Source: Deltaproteobacteria bacterium (GTDB taxonomy: Bacteria; Desulfobacterota; Desulfarculia; Adiutricales; Adiutricaceae). Taken from it: a stretch of DNA of 37,034 nt. The stretch spans positions 1 through 37,034 of the forward strand of contig JAITII010000074.1 of assembly GCA_031279515.1 (NCBI GenBank). The letters are read 5' to 3'. Below the pieces are notes generated by a model. It was not told where the DNA came from and did not search any database. It saw only the letters and a program-made list of their open reading frames with translations. Positions within the stretch are counted from its first letter, which is position 1. Every line of letters begins with the position of its first letter. Position numbers and translations under genes: made by a program. Below, one piece after another: positions 23,128-32,007 of this stretch.

Positions 23128-25331
23128 AAAAAAATACCTAACAAACTAAAGCGTGGTGTGAGCTTAGAGGCTATTTTCACAAAATTACAATAGAAAAAGA
23201 TAAAAAAACTCTCACATAATACAAGAGCGCCCCTTGTGTTGAGTCCGTGAGATTAGATGGTCCTTTCAAAAGCTTTTGTATGCCTTTACGAGAATAACTT
23301 GTGAAGGCAGCCCAAAAAGGCAAATTTTAATGGACCATAGCATATCGACGTTATTTTTCTTTTCCTGAAGACCAAAGATTTCAATTTGAAAGGGTCTTCC
23401 AATTATCCGTAACAGAAAAGCTATAAATCGGACATTTTTGGTTGAAGTGATAAGGTCGACAATTGAGGCGACTATTTTAAATCTACTTTTACATTATGGG
23501 ACCTATGGTAAGAGGGTATAAATCATCCTTTACCGCAGAAATAGACTCATCACAGGGCATAAGTACTTGTAATGCCAGAAAGAATCCTCTTCTCCAAAAA
23601 AATAGGCAAAGTGCAGATGCATGGGTTCTTAAGGTGGTATTATGCACCTTATTGAGGAAATTTCTTCAAATTAAAGAAGGCGATGGGTAAAAGTCGATAA
23701 ATAACTCAAGAAAATCCGTGAAAAAAAGCTACTAAAGGGGGCTTTTCCAGGAAATTGCCTCCATTTATAGTCAGAATCTAACATCAACAAAGGGCAAATG
23801 TCTAAAAAAGTAATAAAAAGAAGCCAACGAGTAAAAAATTAATTTTACTTGTAATTATTATAGCAAAAATTTTGGGTTATGCAAGAAAAAAAATAAAAAA
23901 ATTTATCTAGTTTAAAAAAATTTTAAGCCACCAAAGCGCAGAAAAATACTTTGAAGAAAAGCTTTAGGTGCATAAAGTTCCCATAAAGCCTACAACATAT
24001 TACCTAATTTCTATTTAATATTAACCTCTATTAGAATAATTTTATTTATTTTAACCAAAAATTTAGTAACTTTTCAAGGCTTTTTTCTTTTTTTGAGCCT
24101 CAAAGACTCCCGCAAATTAGGCCAGATCTCTCCATGCTTGAATCTCTTTTGAAAAGAGGTTTTAAAACTCAATTAACGCCTTTTAGGGTGAAATTAATTA
24201 CAAAATTAGGCCCCATCTTGCCCTTTACCTAGGTTTTCCACAGCCTCTAAAGAAAAAGGTAGATGTTTTTTCCCCTATCTTTTAAGTGAACCTCTAACAA
24301 AGAAAAAATTCATTAGTATAAAAAAAAGGCTCTAAAATAAGTGCCATGGAATATATATATAGTTTCAGGCAAGGAATTTTATCTGAGCAAAATACTTAAG
24401 TTGGTATGTTTTAGCGAATATTTGTAGATTTTTTGCCTCACTTTAATATCCAAAAATATTAAAAATTAGTAGGATAGGAAAAATTATATACACAACTTAT
24501 GGTAATTTTATCGGGTGCTAATGATGATTTGGGCTGGATTATTAGGCCTTAGGTATTTGGGGACAATTGCAGTAAAGAGTATTTCTCATGAAATGGTGCA
24601 GATACTAATTTTTTTTCTAGCATAAAGTCAAAAGTAAAATATTTTTATAAAATACTGATACTTAGCTTGAGCTAAGCATTTCTTTTTTTTACCACAGAAA
24701 GATTTTGAACCCTTATGCTCAAGGACTGGAGCAAGATTATTATATAAGTTTATAGTTATAAAAATAACTATCAAATATATTTATGCCTAATTAAGTCATA
24801 AATATACTTTAAATATATATTATACTACTTTAATATTATAATTATCAAGCAAAGCAATTCTTTCAGAAAAGAATACCAGGGCCAAACTTAGTTTGCCCTA
24901 AGATCTAGCCCCCCTAGGGCAAAATGTAATAAACCCTCGCTTAAAAAATTCAAAAAAAATTTGTTAGCTAAAAATCTGCGGCCATTTTTTTAGCTTTCAA
25001 TTTTGCTACATTTTTTTGTATGTAGAAAGTAAAATTTTCTTTTTTTTGAGGCGCTAATCATAGGCCTCTGGGGCAACAATACAGAAATTTTGTTGTTATA
25101 ATAATATTAGCATCTTATAATATTAAAAACTATTATTTATATTAAGATTTAAACAATTAACTATATCTATTATCAAATCTTAAAAATATCAGCACAGAAG
25201 AGGTACTGTTACCAATAAACTACTATTATTATATATTTTTTATAGGATATTTAGTTAAATCTTCTGCCTGTTGCCAGGGCTCAAAACATTTTTAACTTAA
25301 GCTAGATGCTACCCCTAGTTATTTTTTAGCT
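23128..25331. other. 2.2-kb AT-rich region without a recognisable gene
   Basis: All frames are heavily interrupted; the longest ATG frame (23496-23690, plus) has no family features. Noted structures are a hairpin TTTGCCCTA...TAGGGCAAA (24892-24923), AGCTAAAAA...TTTTTAGCT (about 24965-24994), CTACAT...ATGTAG (about 25005-25024), and TTTTCCACA near 24234, one mismatch from a DnaA box. It could be a gene graveyard, hold an unrecognised RNA, or be part of an origin. Confidence 0.5.
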
Positions 25332-25781
25332 TTAATATTCAAAGGCCTCGCCAGCCTTTGCGCTACAACGACCGGTTTTTTCTCGGACCTTGACAGCAAA
25401 AAGGGGTGAGCGCTCGGGATTTTTCACAAATTTTAAAGATACCTCTGAATAGTCTGCCCCCATAACCTTCCCCAGGCGGTCCCAGCCCTTGGAGATGCGC
25501 TCTGGATCGTGGACAAAACCCCCAGTCCCCATAAGAGATACCCCTGCCCAGACAGTTAGATCCTTTCCCGCTAGGGTGTATTTCAAAAGCACGGCCTTGG
25601 AGTTTTCAATATTTTTCTTGGTGGTCCCATTGGGATTAATCATAAAACAGACTTCCCCTTCAAGGTCAAAGGGCGTAGCCTCAATGGCATAAGGACTGCC
25701 ATCGGGGTTTACTGTAATAATGGTGGCCCAGTTGGAGTCGGACACCAACTTATCTATCTCGTTTTCAGTCATAGCCCGCAT
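25332..25781 (-). CDS. Pyridoxamine 5'-phosphate oxidase-fold protein
   Basis: This 149-residue split-barrel flavin/heme-binding protein has an AGGA ribosome site before ATG 25781. The family pattern is WATIITVNPDGSPYAIEATPFDLEGEVCFMINPNGTTKKNIENSKAVLLKYTLAG, followed by strands with VWAGVSLMGTGGFVHDP and LFAVKVREKTGRCSAKAG. Members of this fold include true PNPOx enzymes, flavin reductases and HutZ/HugZ heme-degrading proteins. It lies 35 bp after the flavodoxin gene and close to the HutW/ECF locus, so a role with heme or tetrapyrrole products is plausible but inferred from context. Confidence 0.8.
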   Translation of the reverse strand: MRAMTENEIDKLVSDSNWATIITVNPDGSPYAIEATPFDLEGEVCFMINPNGTTKKNIENSKAVLLKYTLAGKDLTVWAGVSLMGTGGFVHDPERISKGWDRLGKVMGADYSEVSLKFVKNPERSPLFAVKVREKTGRCSAKAGEAFEY

Positions 25782-25816
25782 GCGATAATTCCTTTTTTAC
25801 TAATAAGTTCCCTTTG

Positions 25817-26338
25817 TTAGCCCTGGACTTTGGCCACTATCTCCTTAGCAAAGGCCTCCGCTTTGACAAAATCCTCCTCATTGGGATGCTTTGCCGCCTC
25901 TTCCAGCCTGGCCTTGCGCTCTGGGGTCATTTGGGCATGTGGGTTATCCGGAGGGAGCATTTGTTTCATCTTTTCAATCAACTCTGGGTCCACCTTGCCT
26001 TGGGAACGGAATCCACCCAACACCGTGCTGCCGATATCTTCCAAAAGCACCACAGTGGAGTGGTGGACTCTATCGGCGTGGTTGGAATTGGGGTAATCCC
26101 CCAAAGTGAAAAAGAATGCCGTCTTAACACCTTTTAATTTGTCAACGTAATCCAAGGTCTTGGCATCAGCCTTACCCTTATCCACCCAAAAGCCCATAAA
26201 GACCACGTCATAACCCTGGGGTGCCGGGGCTTCTTCAACTGGGGCCAAGACATAGCTTTCCGGCAATCCTTTCACAATAGCTTCGGCGATTTTACGGGTA
26301 TTACCTGTGAGAGACGAGTAAACTACTAATGATTTCAT
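25817..26338 (-). CDS. Flavodoxin-family protein
   Basis: This 173-residue protein binds FMN. The phosphate loop is VVYSSLTGNTRKIAEAI (residues 5-21); GYDVVFMGFWVDKGKAD (42-58) and AFFFTLGDYPNSNHADRVHHS (74-94) are the other isoalloxazine-contacting loops. A helical extension with PPDNPHAQMTPERKARLEEAAKHP precedes the C-terminus, as in flavodoxins linked to anaerobic tetrapyrrole reduction (BilS-like, or the flavodoxin of the Fusobacterium hmu locus). It has a GAGGA site 5 nt before the ATG. It should supply electrons to a partner such as HutW or the adjacent PNPOx-fold protein; the partner is inferred. Confidence 0.85.
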   Translation of the reverse strand: MKSLVVYSSLTGNTRKIAEAIVKGLPESYVLAPVEEAPAPQGYDVVFMGFWVDKGKADAKTLDYVDKLKGVKTAFFFTLGDYPNSNHADRVHHSTVVLLEDIGSTVLGGFRSQGKVDPELIEKMKQMLPPDNPHAQMTPERKARLEEAAKHPNEEDFVKAEAFAKEIVAKVQG

Positions 26339-26716
26339 TTTTTCCTCATTTTTAGCCTGGTTCGCATAGGGCGAGTTAGATATTAATCATTTTAGCCTCT
26401 GAAATTAATGCTCAAAGGTGTAAGCTTAATAAGACTAAAATATTAAAGGCTTTTTAGAGTTATTAGCAAAAAATTTTACACAAAAATGTAAATGATTTGG
26501 AATGAATGCTCTTTCAATTATATAGCACACCAATTTAGATTTGCAAGCCTAACCGCCCCAAAATAGCTAAATTTGGCTAAAAATTGTCGCTTCTGTTGCC
26601 AGCTAACATGTTGGCTACTTCTTCCTAAGTCTAAACTACGGCGAACAATTATAGAAAAATACCATTGTCAATAGTTTTTTTCCTTTTGTAAAAAAATTAT
26701 CTCCAATTATTGCAGC
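26339..26716. other. Intergenic region upstream of the flavodoxin gene
   Basis: Separates the end of the ECF operon from the flavodoxin start. AT-rich; it probably carries the flavodoxin promoter, but no unambiguous boxes or terminator hairpin were found. Confidence 0.45.
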
Positions 26717-28132
26717 CTATCCAAGTTCCACGAGGTATTCACTAGAAAGGTTAATAAGTTCCAAATCGTGGGTGATAATAACAACTGATGGGCCGCTACT
26801 GGCAGTTTTCTTAATCTCCTCGGCCATGAGCGTAAGGTTATGCCCATCTAGCCCCGAGGTGGGTTCATCTAAGACCAAAAGCCTCGTTGGCCGTGCCAGC
26901 CCCACGGCCACCACCAGGCGCTGCTTTTCCCCTCCTGAAAGGGACTGGGGATGCCTTTGAGCCAAATGATGAAGATTAAAGAGCTCTAAAATCCCCATAG
27001 CCTTACAAGCCTGAGCAGTTTTCTTCCCTCCAAGGGCCAAGAGCATTTCTCCTAAGACTGTAGACATGTAGAGCTGATGATCCGTGTTCTGGAGCACAAC
27101 CTGGCTTTCATCTGCTGGGAAAGGCTCCCCAGCAAAAAGTACCTGTCCATGCAAGGGCTTTTCAAGTCCGCAAAGTATCTTGGCCAAGGTAGTCTTACCG
27201 CGGCCGCTGGGTCCTATTAGGGCAGTAACTTTCCCGCTTGGCAGGCTTAAAGAGATATCTTCCAGGATGGCAGGTCCCCCAGGATAGCTGAAGCTAATAT
27301 TCTCAACTATAATAGATGAGTTCTCTTTTAAGGGCCCTTCTAGGTTTTTTGGGTCATAAGGCAGGGCCTTACCAACTTCTATCCGTTCTAAGTCTTTAAG
27401 GACCGGTTTTTCTATTTCCCTTAAGCCCAATTCCTTTCGTCTTTCTTTACCTTTTATGGACTCAAAGTCGCCAACAAAGCTAATCTTACCCCCATCTAAG
27501 ACTAAAATTTGCTTTGTAATGTCTCTAAGCCAGGCTAAGCGATGGTCCGCTATAAGAAGGGATACCCCTTCACTTACTAAGACCTTTAAAATCCTTCCCA
27601 ACTCTTCTAAAGAGACGGGATCTAAATTGGCCGAGGGCTCATCTAAAAGGAGCACCCTGGGCTTTAAGGCCGTAAGGGAGGCTAGGACCACTTTCTGCTT
27701 CTGCCCCTCTGAGAGCTGAAAGACAGAATTTTCTCTAATGGCTTCCAGGCCAAAGACCTTCAGCCTATCTTCAACCAATACCTTAGCCTTTTGTCCGGAG
27801 ATCTCTCTGCACCTCAAGGTGAGATAGAGCTCATCTTCAACATTGCCTGCGATGAATTGTATCTCTGGATTCTGGGTCATGAAGCCTACCCTTGAAGACC
27901 AGACTGCTACATCATCTTGGCCAACCCCATCCAGTGTAAATTCGCCGGTAAGCTCACCGTGTAAAAAGCGGGGGTAAAGTCCTGCTAGGATGGATAGGAG
28001 TGTTGATTTGCCGCTCCCAGAAGCCCCTGTCAATAGAAGCCCCTGCCCTTCTAATAGCATAAAGGTCACATCCTCTAAGGCCTTCTTTTGGCTATGGGCA
28101 TGGGCAAAGGTAATCCCTTTAACCTTAAGCAT
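26717..28132 (-). CDS. ECF transporter double ATPase (A component)
   Basis: This 471-residue fusion carries two ABC ATPase domains that energise an ECF importer. Domain 1 has Walker A GASGSGKST (36-44), signature LSEGQKQKV and Walker B RVLLLDEPSANLD. Domain 2 has ALIGPSGRGKTT, LSGGEKQRL and LLVLDEPTSGLD. The first signature (LSEGQ) deviates slightly from LSGGQ. Both sets of catalytic motifs look intact. Its ATG lies inside the end of the T-component gene (8-bp overlap), with a GAGGG site, so the two are translationally coupled. Confidence 0.93.
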   Translation of the reverse strand: MLKVKGITFAHAHSQKKALEDVTFMLLEGQGLLLTGASGSGKSTLLSILAGLYPRFLHGELTGEFTLDGVGQDDVAVWSSRVGFMTQNPEIQFIAGNVEDELYLTLRCREISGQKAKVLVEDRLKVFGLEAIRENSVFQLSEGQKQKVVLASLTALKPRVLLLDEPSANLDPVSLEELGRILKVLVSEGVSLLIADHRLAWLRDITKQILVLDGGKISFVGDFESIKGKERRKELGLREIEKPVLKDLERIEVGKALPYDPKNLEGPLKENSSIIVENISFSYPGGPAILEDISLSLPSGKVTALIGPSGRGKTTLAKILCGLEKPLHGQVLFAGEPFPADESQVVLQNTDHQLYMSTVLGEMLLALGGKKTAQACKAMGILELFNLHHLAQRHPQSLSGGEKQRLVVAVGLARPTRLLVLDEPTSGLDGHNLTLMAEEIKKTASSGPSVVIITHDLELINLSSEYLVELG

Positions 28133-28877
28133 AAAAATCCCTCGCCAGAAAGGCAGCCATGATGGAATAGAGGGCTAAAAGAATAACTAGCCTGTCTGCC
28201 TTGCTAAAGACGAGCTTCTCACGGCCAAAGTCAGTATCAGAAGAAAGCCCCTTGAGTTCCGCTGCCATGGCCAGTTCATCAGCCGATCTAATGAGGCGAA
28301 CCACCAGCGGCATAAAAAATACCCGCCACCACAAAAATGGTCTAATAACCCAAAAAAAGAAACCTCCCCTGCCCCTGAAGCGGACACGGATAGCTACCCG
28401 CAATTGCCTTAGATCGTTTAAGAAAGTTGGAATAAAGCGGATAGTTATAAGAAGTGGTAGCTTTATGATCCCTGGCAGCTTCAAACGGTTAAGCGAGTTC
28501 ACCATACCTGAAAGGCGGGCGTTTATGGCCAGAGGGATTATGGTGTTGACAGATATCATAAGGCGCATCATGGGTAAAAGCGCCTGTATGGGGGACTGGG
28601 ACCTCATGCCGCTTAAGACATAGCCCAAAAGGTGGGCGCACAGCATGGCAATCCCTGCCATAAAGGCGAAGATGATATAAACTATGACTATGGTCTTTAA
28701 TCTGGTCTCCAACACCAGGTAGACTGCAGAGGCAAAGAGGAGGATGGCCAAGGAATAGACATCGGAAAAGATGAGGGAAAAAATGGAGGCAAAAAGGGTA
28801 AGGAGCAATCTAGTCTCACAGCTAAGCTCCACAAGCCCTCTTGAAGAGTTGGAGAGTTTACTGGAGAAGTCCTGCAT
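28125..28877 (-). CDS. ECF transporter T component (transmembrane)
   Basis: This 250-residue membrane protein with about five to six hydrophobic segments couples the ATPase to the substrate-binding S protein. The cytoplasmic coupling region shows LRVAIRVRFRGRGGFFF and LVVRLIRSADELAMAAELKGLSSD; the latter contains the A-R/E-x-G-type motif (AAELKG) that contacts the ATPase. It overlaps the S gene by 20 bp upstream and the ATPase gene by 8 bp downstream. Confidence 0.88.
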   Translation of the reverse strand: MQDFSSKLSNSSRGLVELSCETRLLLTLFASIFSLIFSDVYSLAILLFASAVYLVLETRLKTIVIVYIIFAFMAGIAMLCAHLLGYVLSGMRSQSPIQALLPMMRLMISVNTIIPLAINARLSGMVNSLNRLKLPGIIKLPLLITIRFIPTFLNDLRQLRVAIRVRFRGRGGFFFWVIRPFLWWRVFFMPLVVRLIRSADELAMAAELKGLSSDTDFGREKLVFSKADRLVILLALYSIMAAFLARDFYA

Positions 28878-29439
28878 GCCTCAGCTCCCGGGTCATGAAA
28901 TAGCCACCCACTAGACCCACGATGATGCCCAAGTAGCTAAAGGCCACCACAACCACGACCATTACCAAAAGTTGCGGTTGTTCACGGACCATGAGGTAGC
29001 TAACCCCCAGGTTAATAAACCTTATGACAAACTCACTTAAAGCTACGGTTAAGATGGCATAGCCTGGATGCCTTTCGAGGCCCCCAATGGCTTTAATAAA
29101 AAGCTCCACCAAGAGGGTGCCTATAACCAAGGCAGGGATAGCTAACATGGATTGACCCATGAGGAAAAATGCCAGGAGCGCTCCCACCAGGTTAGCCAAG
29201 GTAAGGGTACCTGTCTTAGGTACCTTGGCTAAAAGTACTACCAGCAAGGCGGAGTACACTGCGCTTTTTAGGATCATTGTAAGGGGGTTCATGCCACCGC
29301 CCACCAGGGCAATCACAAGGGCACTGGCCTTGGCACCGGCGGCAAAAAGACCTATGGTTACGAGCTCGTGAGTCTCAAATAAACCCTTCCCGTCCCAGAA
29401 AGACCTTATGGACACTCCTTTCCTAGAAGTCATTGCCAT
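28858..29439 (-). CDS. ECF transporter S component, substrate unknown (heme/tetrapyrrole suggested by context)
   Basis: This 193-residue membrane protein has about six hydrophobic helices. The short N-terminus FETHELVTIGLFAAGAKASALVIALVGGGMNP and the C-terminal GLVGGYFMTRELRHAGLL resemble the Trep_Strep-type ECF substrate-binding proteins. It sits directly after the HutW gene (54-bp gap) and overlaps the T component, so the locus is a dedicated importer. ECF transporters of this type have been found with heme-degradation genes, hence a heme or tetrapyrrole substrate is inferred, not shown. ATG at 29439 or the ATG two codons later are both possible starts. Confidence 0.75.
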   Translation of the reverse strand: MAMTSRKGVSIRSFWDGKGLFETHELVTIGLFAAGAKASALVIALVGGGMNPLTMILKSAVYSALLVVLLAKVPKTGTLTLANLVGALLAFFLMGQSMLAIPALVIGTLLVELFIKAIGGLERHPGYAILTVALSEFVIRFINLGVSYLMVREQPQLLVMVVVVVAFSYLGIIVGLVGGYFMTRELRHAGLLQ

Positions 29440-29493
29440 AGGCCGCAGAAATACCTTCCCATCCCCCTAAAAGGCATGATAAACTCTCGGGCC

Positions 29494-30876
29494 TTACTCA
29501 CCTTTTGCCTCAAAAAAGGCATTGGCAGCCAACTCAACAACAGCCTGAGAGAGATTCACTCCCCAGAAACGCCCGGCTACAGTAAAAAGGAGCCAGCCAT
29601 CGTAAATCTCCACAAGTCCTGCCTCTTTCCAGTTGTCAAAGAAAGGTGTGAAGATTGACTGGTCCACCCCAAAGCGTTTGGAAAGATCTGCAAAATCTAA
29701 ATAGCCCTCCTCTGTCTGGGCCACAATATAAGATGCCAGCTCCTCTGTCTTAGGGGGACGGGTTATGAAATCTGGAGCAAATTCTCCTTGAACTGCACTT
29801 TTGAGGTATTTTTCAACTTGTGGGAGCTTAAAATAGGCGTGCCCAGCTAAAAAGCCACCTGCTCCAGCACCCACACCCAGACAGTTTTGGCGGCTCTTAG
29901 CCCAGGGGTTGTAAATATTGCGCTCTCGGCTGGTGCGGGAGTAATGACTTAAAGACAAGGGCTTCCAGTGTTTAGCTAAAAGATAGTCGTAGCCTAGGGC
30001 ATAGTAGCGCCCTTGGGCCGCCAAAGGCGCCGGGGCTTCTATCTTACCGCTCTCCACTGCCTTTATGAGCTCTCCCTTGGAAAAGACATTCAGCTGGTAA
30101 GTATCCAATCCGTCTATCCCTATGCCACAGGCTATATCAAGATCCCTTAAGAATATAGAGCAGCTCTGCCCAGGAAGGCCATAGATAAGATCTATGATAA
30201 CTGCAGCCATGGATCTAGAAACTAGGTCTTCCAGGCGACCAATGGCCTCCGCACTCTTAGAGCGACGCCCTAAACTTTTTCTGATACCCGTGTCAAAAGT
30301 CTGGATCCCTAGAGAAAAACGGTTAAAACCTGCCTCTAAAAAGCCGTCTATCCTCTCCGGGGTAAAATCATGAATAGCCCCTTCCAAAGTGAGCTCACAA
30401 TCATTGGCAAGATGAAAGCCATTCTTGATTGTAGCTATAAGCTCTTTTAACTTTTCTGGGTCAAGGCAACTGGGGGTGCCTCCCCCTAAGTACACTGTGC
30501 GTACCGGGCCTTTAGCTACTTTACTACTGGAAAGGTAAATAAGTTCTGAAATTAAGGCGTCGGCGTAATGGTTAATTAGATCCGCCTTGGGAAACTGACC
30601 GGCAAAGCCGCAATAAAGGCAATGATTCATACAGAAGGGGATGTGGATATACAAGCCTAAAGGTTTTTGGTCTCCACTCAAAAGAGAGCTAAAAAGATCC
30701 AAAGTTAAATCTTTGACAATGGAACCACTTTGACCAGCGTGTATAACAAACTTCTCACTAAAGGCACCAGACAGAGGATCCGTAGTCTTCCGAGCAAAAA
30801 ACCTTTTGGTATCGCTTAAGGTTTGGAAGGGAAAGGGTAGACCGTCTTGGGGTTTTACATTTTGGCTGTTTTCCAT
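29494..30876 (-). CDS. hutW: HutW/ChuW-type radical SAM enzyme for anaerobic heme breakdown
   Basis: This 460-residue radical SAM protein of the HemN-like group has its cluster motif CMNHCLYC (C82, C86, C89) after YIHIPF. Next come TVYLGGGTPSCLDPEKL, the ELTLEGAIHDFTPE region, GFNRFSLGIQTFD and VIIDLIYGLPGQ. The N-terminus TTDPLSGAFSEKFVIHAG is the mark of the HutW/ChuW subgroup as opposed to coproporphyrinogen oxidase HemN. ChuW opens the heme ring without oxygen to form anaerobilin using SAM and reducing power. The C-terminal winged-helix region (about 385-450) is present. It is the first gene of the ECF operon; the adjacent flavodoxin is a likely electron donor. Confidence 0.88.
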   Translation of the reverse strand: MENSQNVKPQDGLPFPFQTLSDTKRFFARKTTDPLSGAFSEKFVIHAGQSGSIVKDLTLDLFSSLLSGDQKPLGLYIHIPFCMNHCLYCGFAGQFPKADLINHYADALISELIYLSSSKVAKGPVRTVYLGGGTPSCLDPEKLKELIATIKNGFHLANDCELTLEGAIHDFTPERIDGFLEAGFNRFSLGIQTFDTGIRKSLGRRSKSAEAIGRLEDLVSRSMAAVIIDLIYGLPGQSCSIFLRDLDIACGIGIDGLDTYQLNVFSKGELIKAVESGKIEAPAPLAAQGRYYALGYDYLLAKHWKPLSLSHYSRTSRERNIYNPWAKSRQNCLGVGAGAGGFLAGHAYFKLPQVEKYLKSAVQGEFAPDFITRPPKTEELASYIVAQTEEGYLDFADLSKRFGVDQSIFTPFFDNWKEAGLVEIYDGWLLFTVAGRFWGVNLSQAVVELAANAFFEAKGE

Positions 30877-32007
30877 AGAGTTTCCGTAAACTAAATAACA
30901 TCCCTATCAGACACTGCCAAGAGTTTCGGCAGAATATAATTATTAGAATATGTAAAGTTTATTGATTTAATGTTACGCTCTGGAACCTAAAGCTATAAGG
31001 GTATTTCACTTTATGCTGAAAAGGCTAGAAAAACAAAGGAAATTTTGACAAATTCCCATAACTTAGCCCCAGAGGATTAAAAAAAAATGACTTAAAACTT
31101 GCCTCGGCCCTAAATTTACAATGAGGCAAAATTGGCAAGAGATTAAAACTTTAAAAGCAAAACGAAAAAGACCCAAGCCTCAAAAGCCTTCTGAGGGTAA
31201 AAAACATAAAAACCATTCCTAGAGGAATTTTACGCCTGAATAGGGCCAAAAGCAAACAGCATTTTAAAGGGTAAAAAAAGTTCTACCCTCATGACTAATT
31301 TGAATCGGGGAAAAAAGAGGCAGGCTTATTGAAACTGAGATTCATTCTACATAATCTCCCAGCCTTTGTAAAGGGCATGTTTCAGCCGGAACTTATTGTC
31401 TAAGGACCTTGGATGCTAAAAAACCCTGCCCTCTTGTCATACCTCCAGCTCGTCTTAGGGCACAAATTTATAAAAGAGCTTTGCCCCCCATACCATGTCT
31501 AAACTTTAGACAAGATATTTTATTATTGAAAATTTTAGAATTTTAAAATATAAATAATATATATAATAAGAATATAATAGAGCAAAGTAGATTAATTAAA
31601 ACTAGTAATATCTAAAAACAATGTTTATTCGTATCAGTTCACAAGGACATTTAGAGGAGTCGTTTGATAGTAAAGAGCTTTGAAACTAATATCTCTGTTC
31701 TTATCCTTAATATGGGTAGGATCGTGCCTATCTGTCTTGCGACAGACTGGCACCCCGCGTTGATTTCTTTGTTATTTTTCGAATAAGAAGTGTTTTTACT
31801 GCTCTTTACCTCTAGATTAGAGATGTTTAGTCCGTATTGTCTAGGGGTTTTAAACGCCTACGAAAGAGATGGATTAAGGGTTAAGACCAATTTCAACGGA
31901 ATAATCCGTAAAATACCTTACTAAAATGTTTAATATTTTCCTGGACAATTATATCTTTCCCGGCAGACCAGCAAGTACGGTGTTTTTATAGGTCATTTCC
32001 CGTCCAA
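30877..32007. other. 1.1-kb spacer between hutW and the CRISPR effector
   Basis: 30877-31615 is AT-rich without a gene. 31620-32007 is less AT-rich and shows short coding-like fragments in several frames on both strands, but no intact gene; one minus-strand frame (VPVCRKTDRHDPTHIKDKN) could be an eroded ORF. The same stretch holds the hairpin at 31724-31753. Confidence 0.5.
31724..31753 (-). ncRNA. Candidate structured RNA hairpin with GNRA tetraloop
   Basis: On the minus strand: GTGCC, AG, TCTGTC, loop GCAA, GACAGA, TA, GGCAC. It has a 6-bp stem capped by a GNRA loop, a 2x2 internal loop and a further 5-bp stem. A second short hairpin (ATCCT...AGGAT) follows. It lies about 250 nt downstream of the effector gene on the same strand, where a tracrRNA could be encoded. 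No repeat/anti-repeat can be tested in this window, so this is a candidate only. Confidence 0.3.

Noticed and set aside
23496-23690. 64-residue plus-strand ORF
   Set aside because: No ribosome site, no family pattern, and surrounding frames are all broken.
31724-31753. Group II intron domain V
   Set aside because: It has a GNRA loop but lacks the catalytic triad and the 2-nt bulge geometry, and no intron reverse transcriptase is near.
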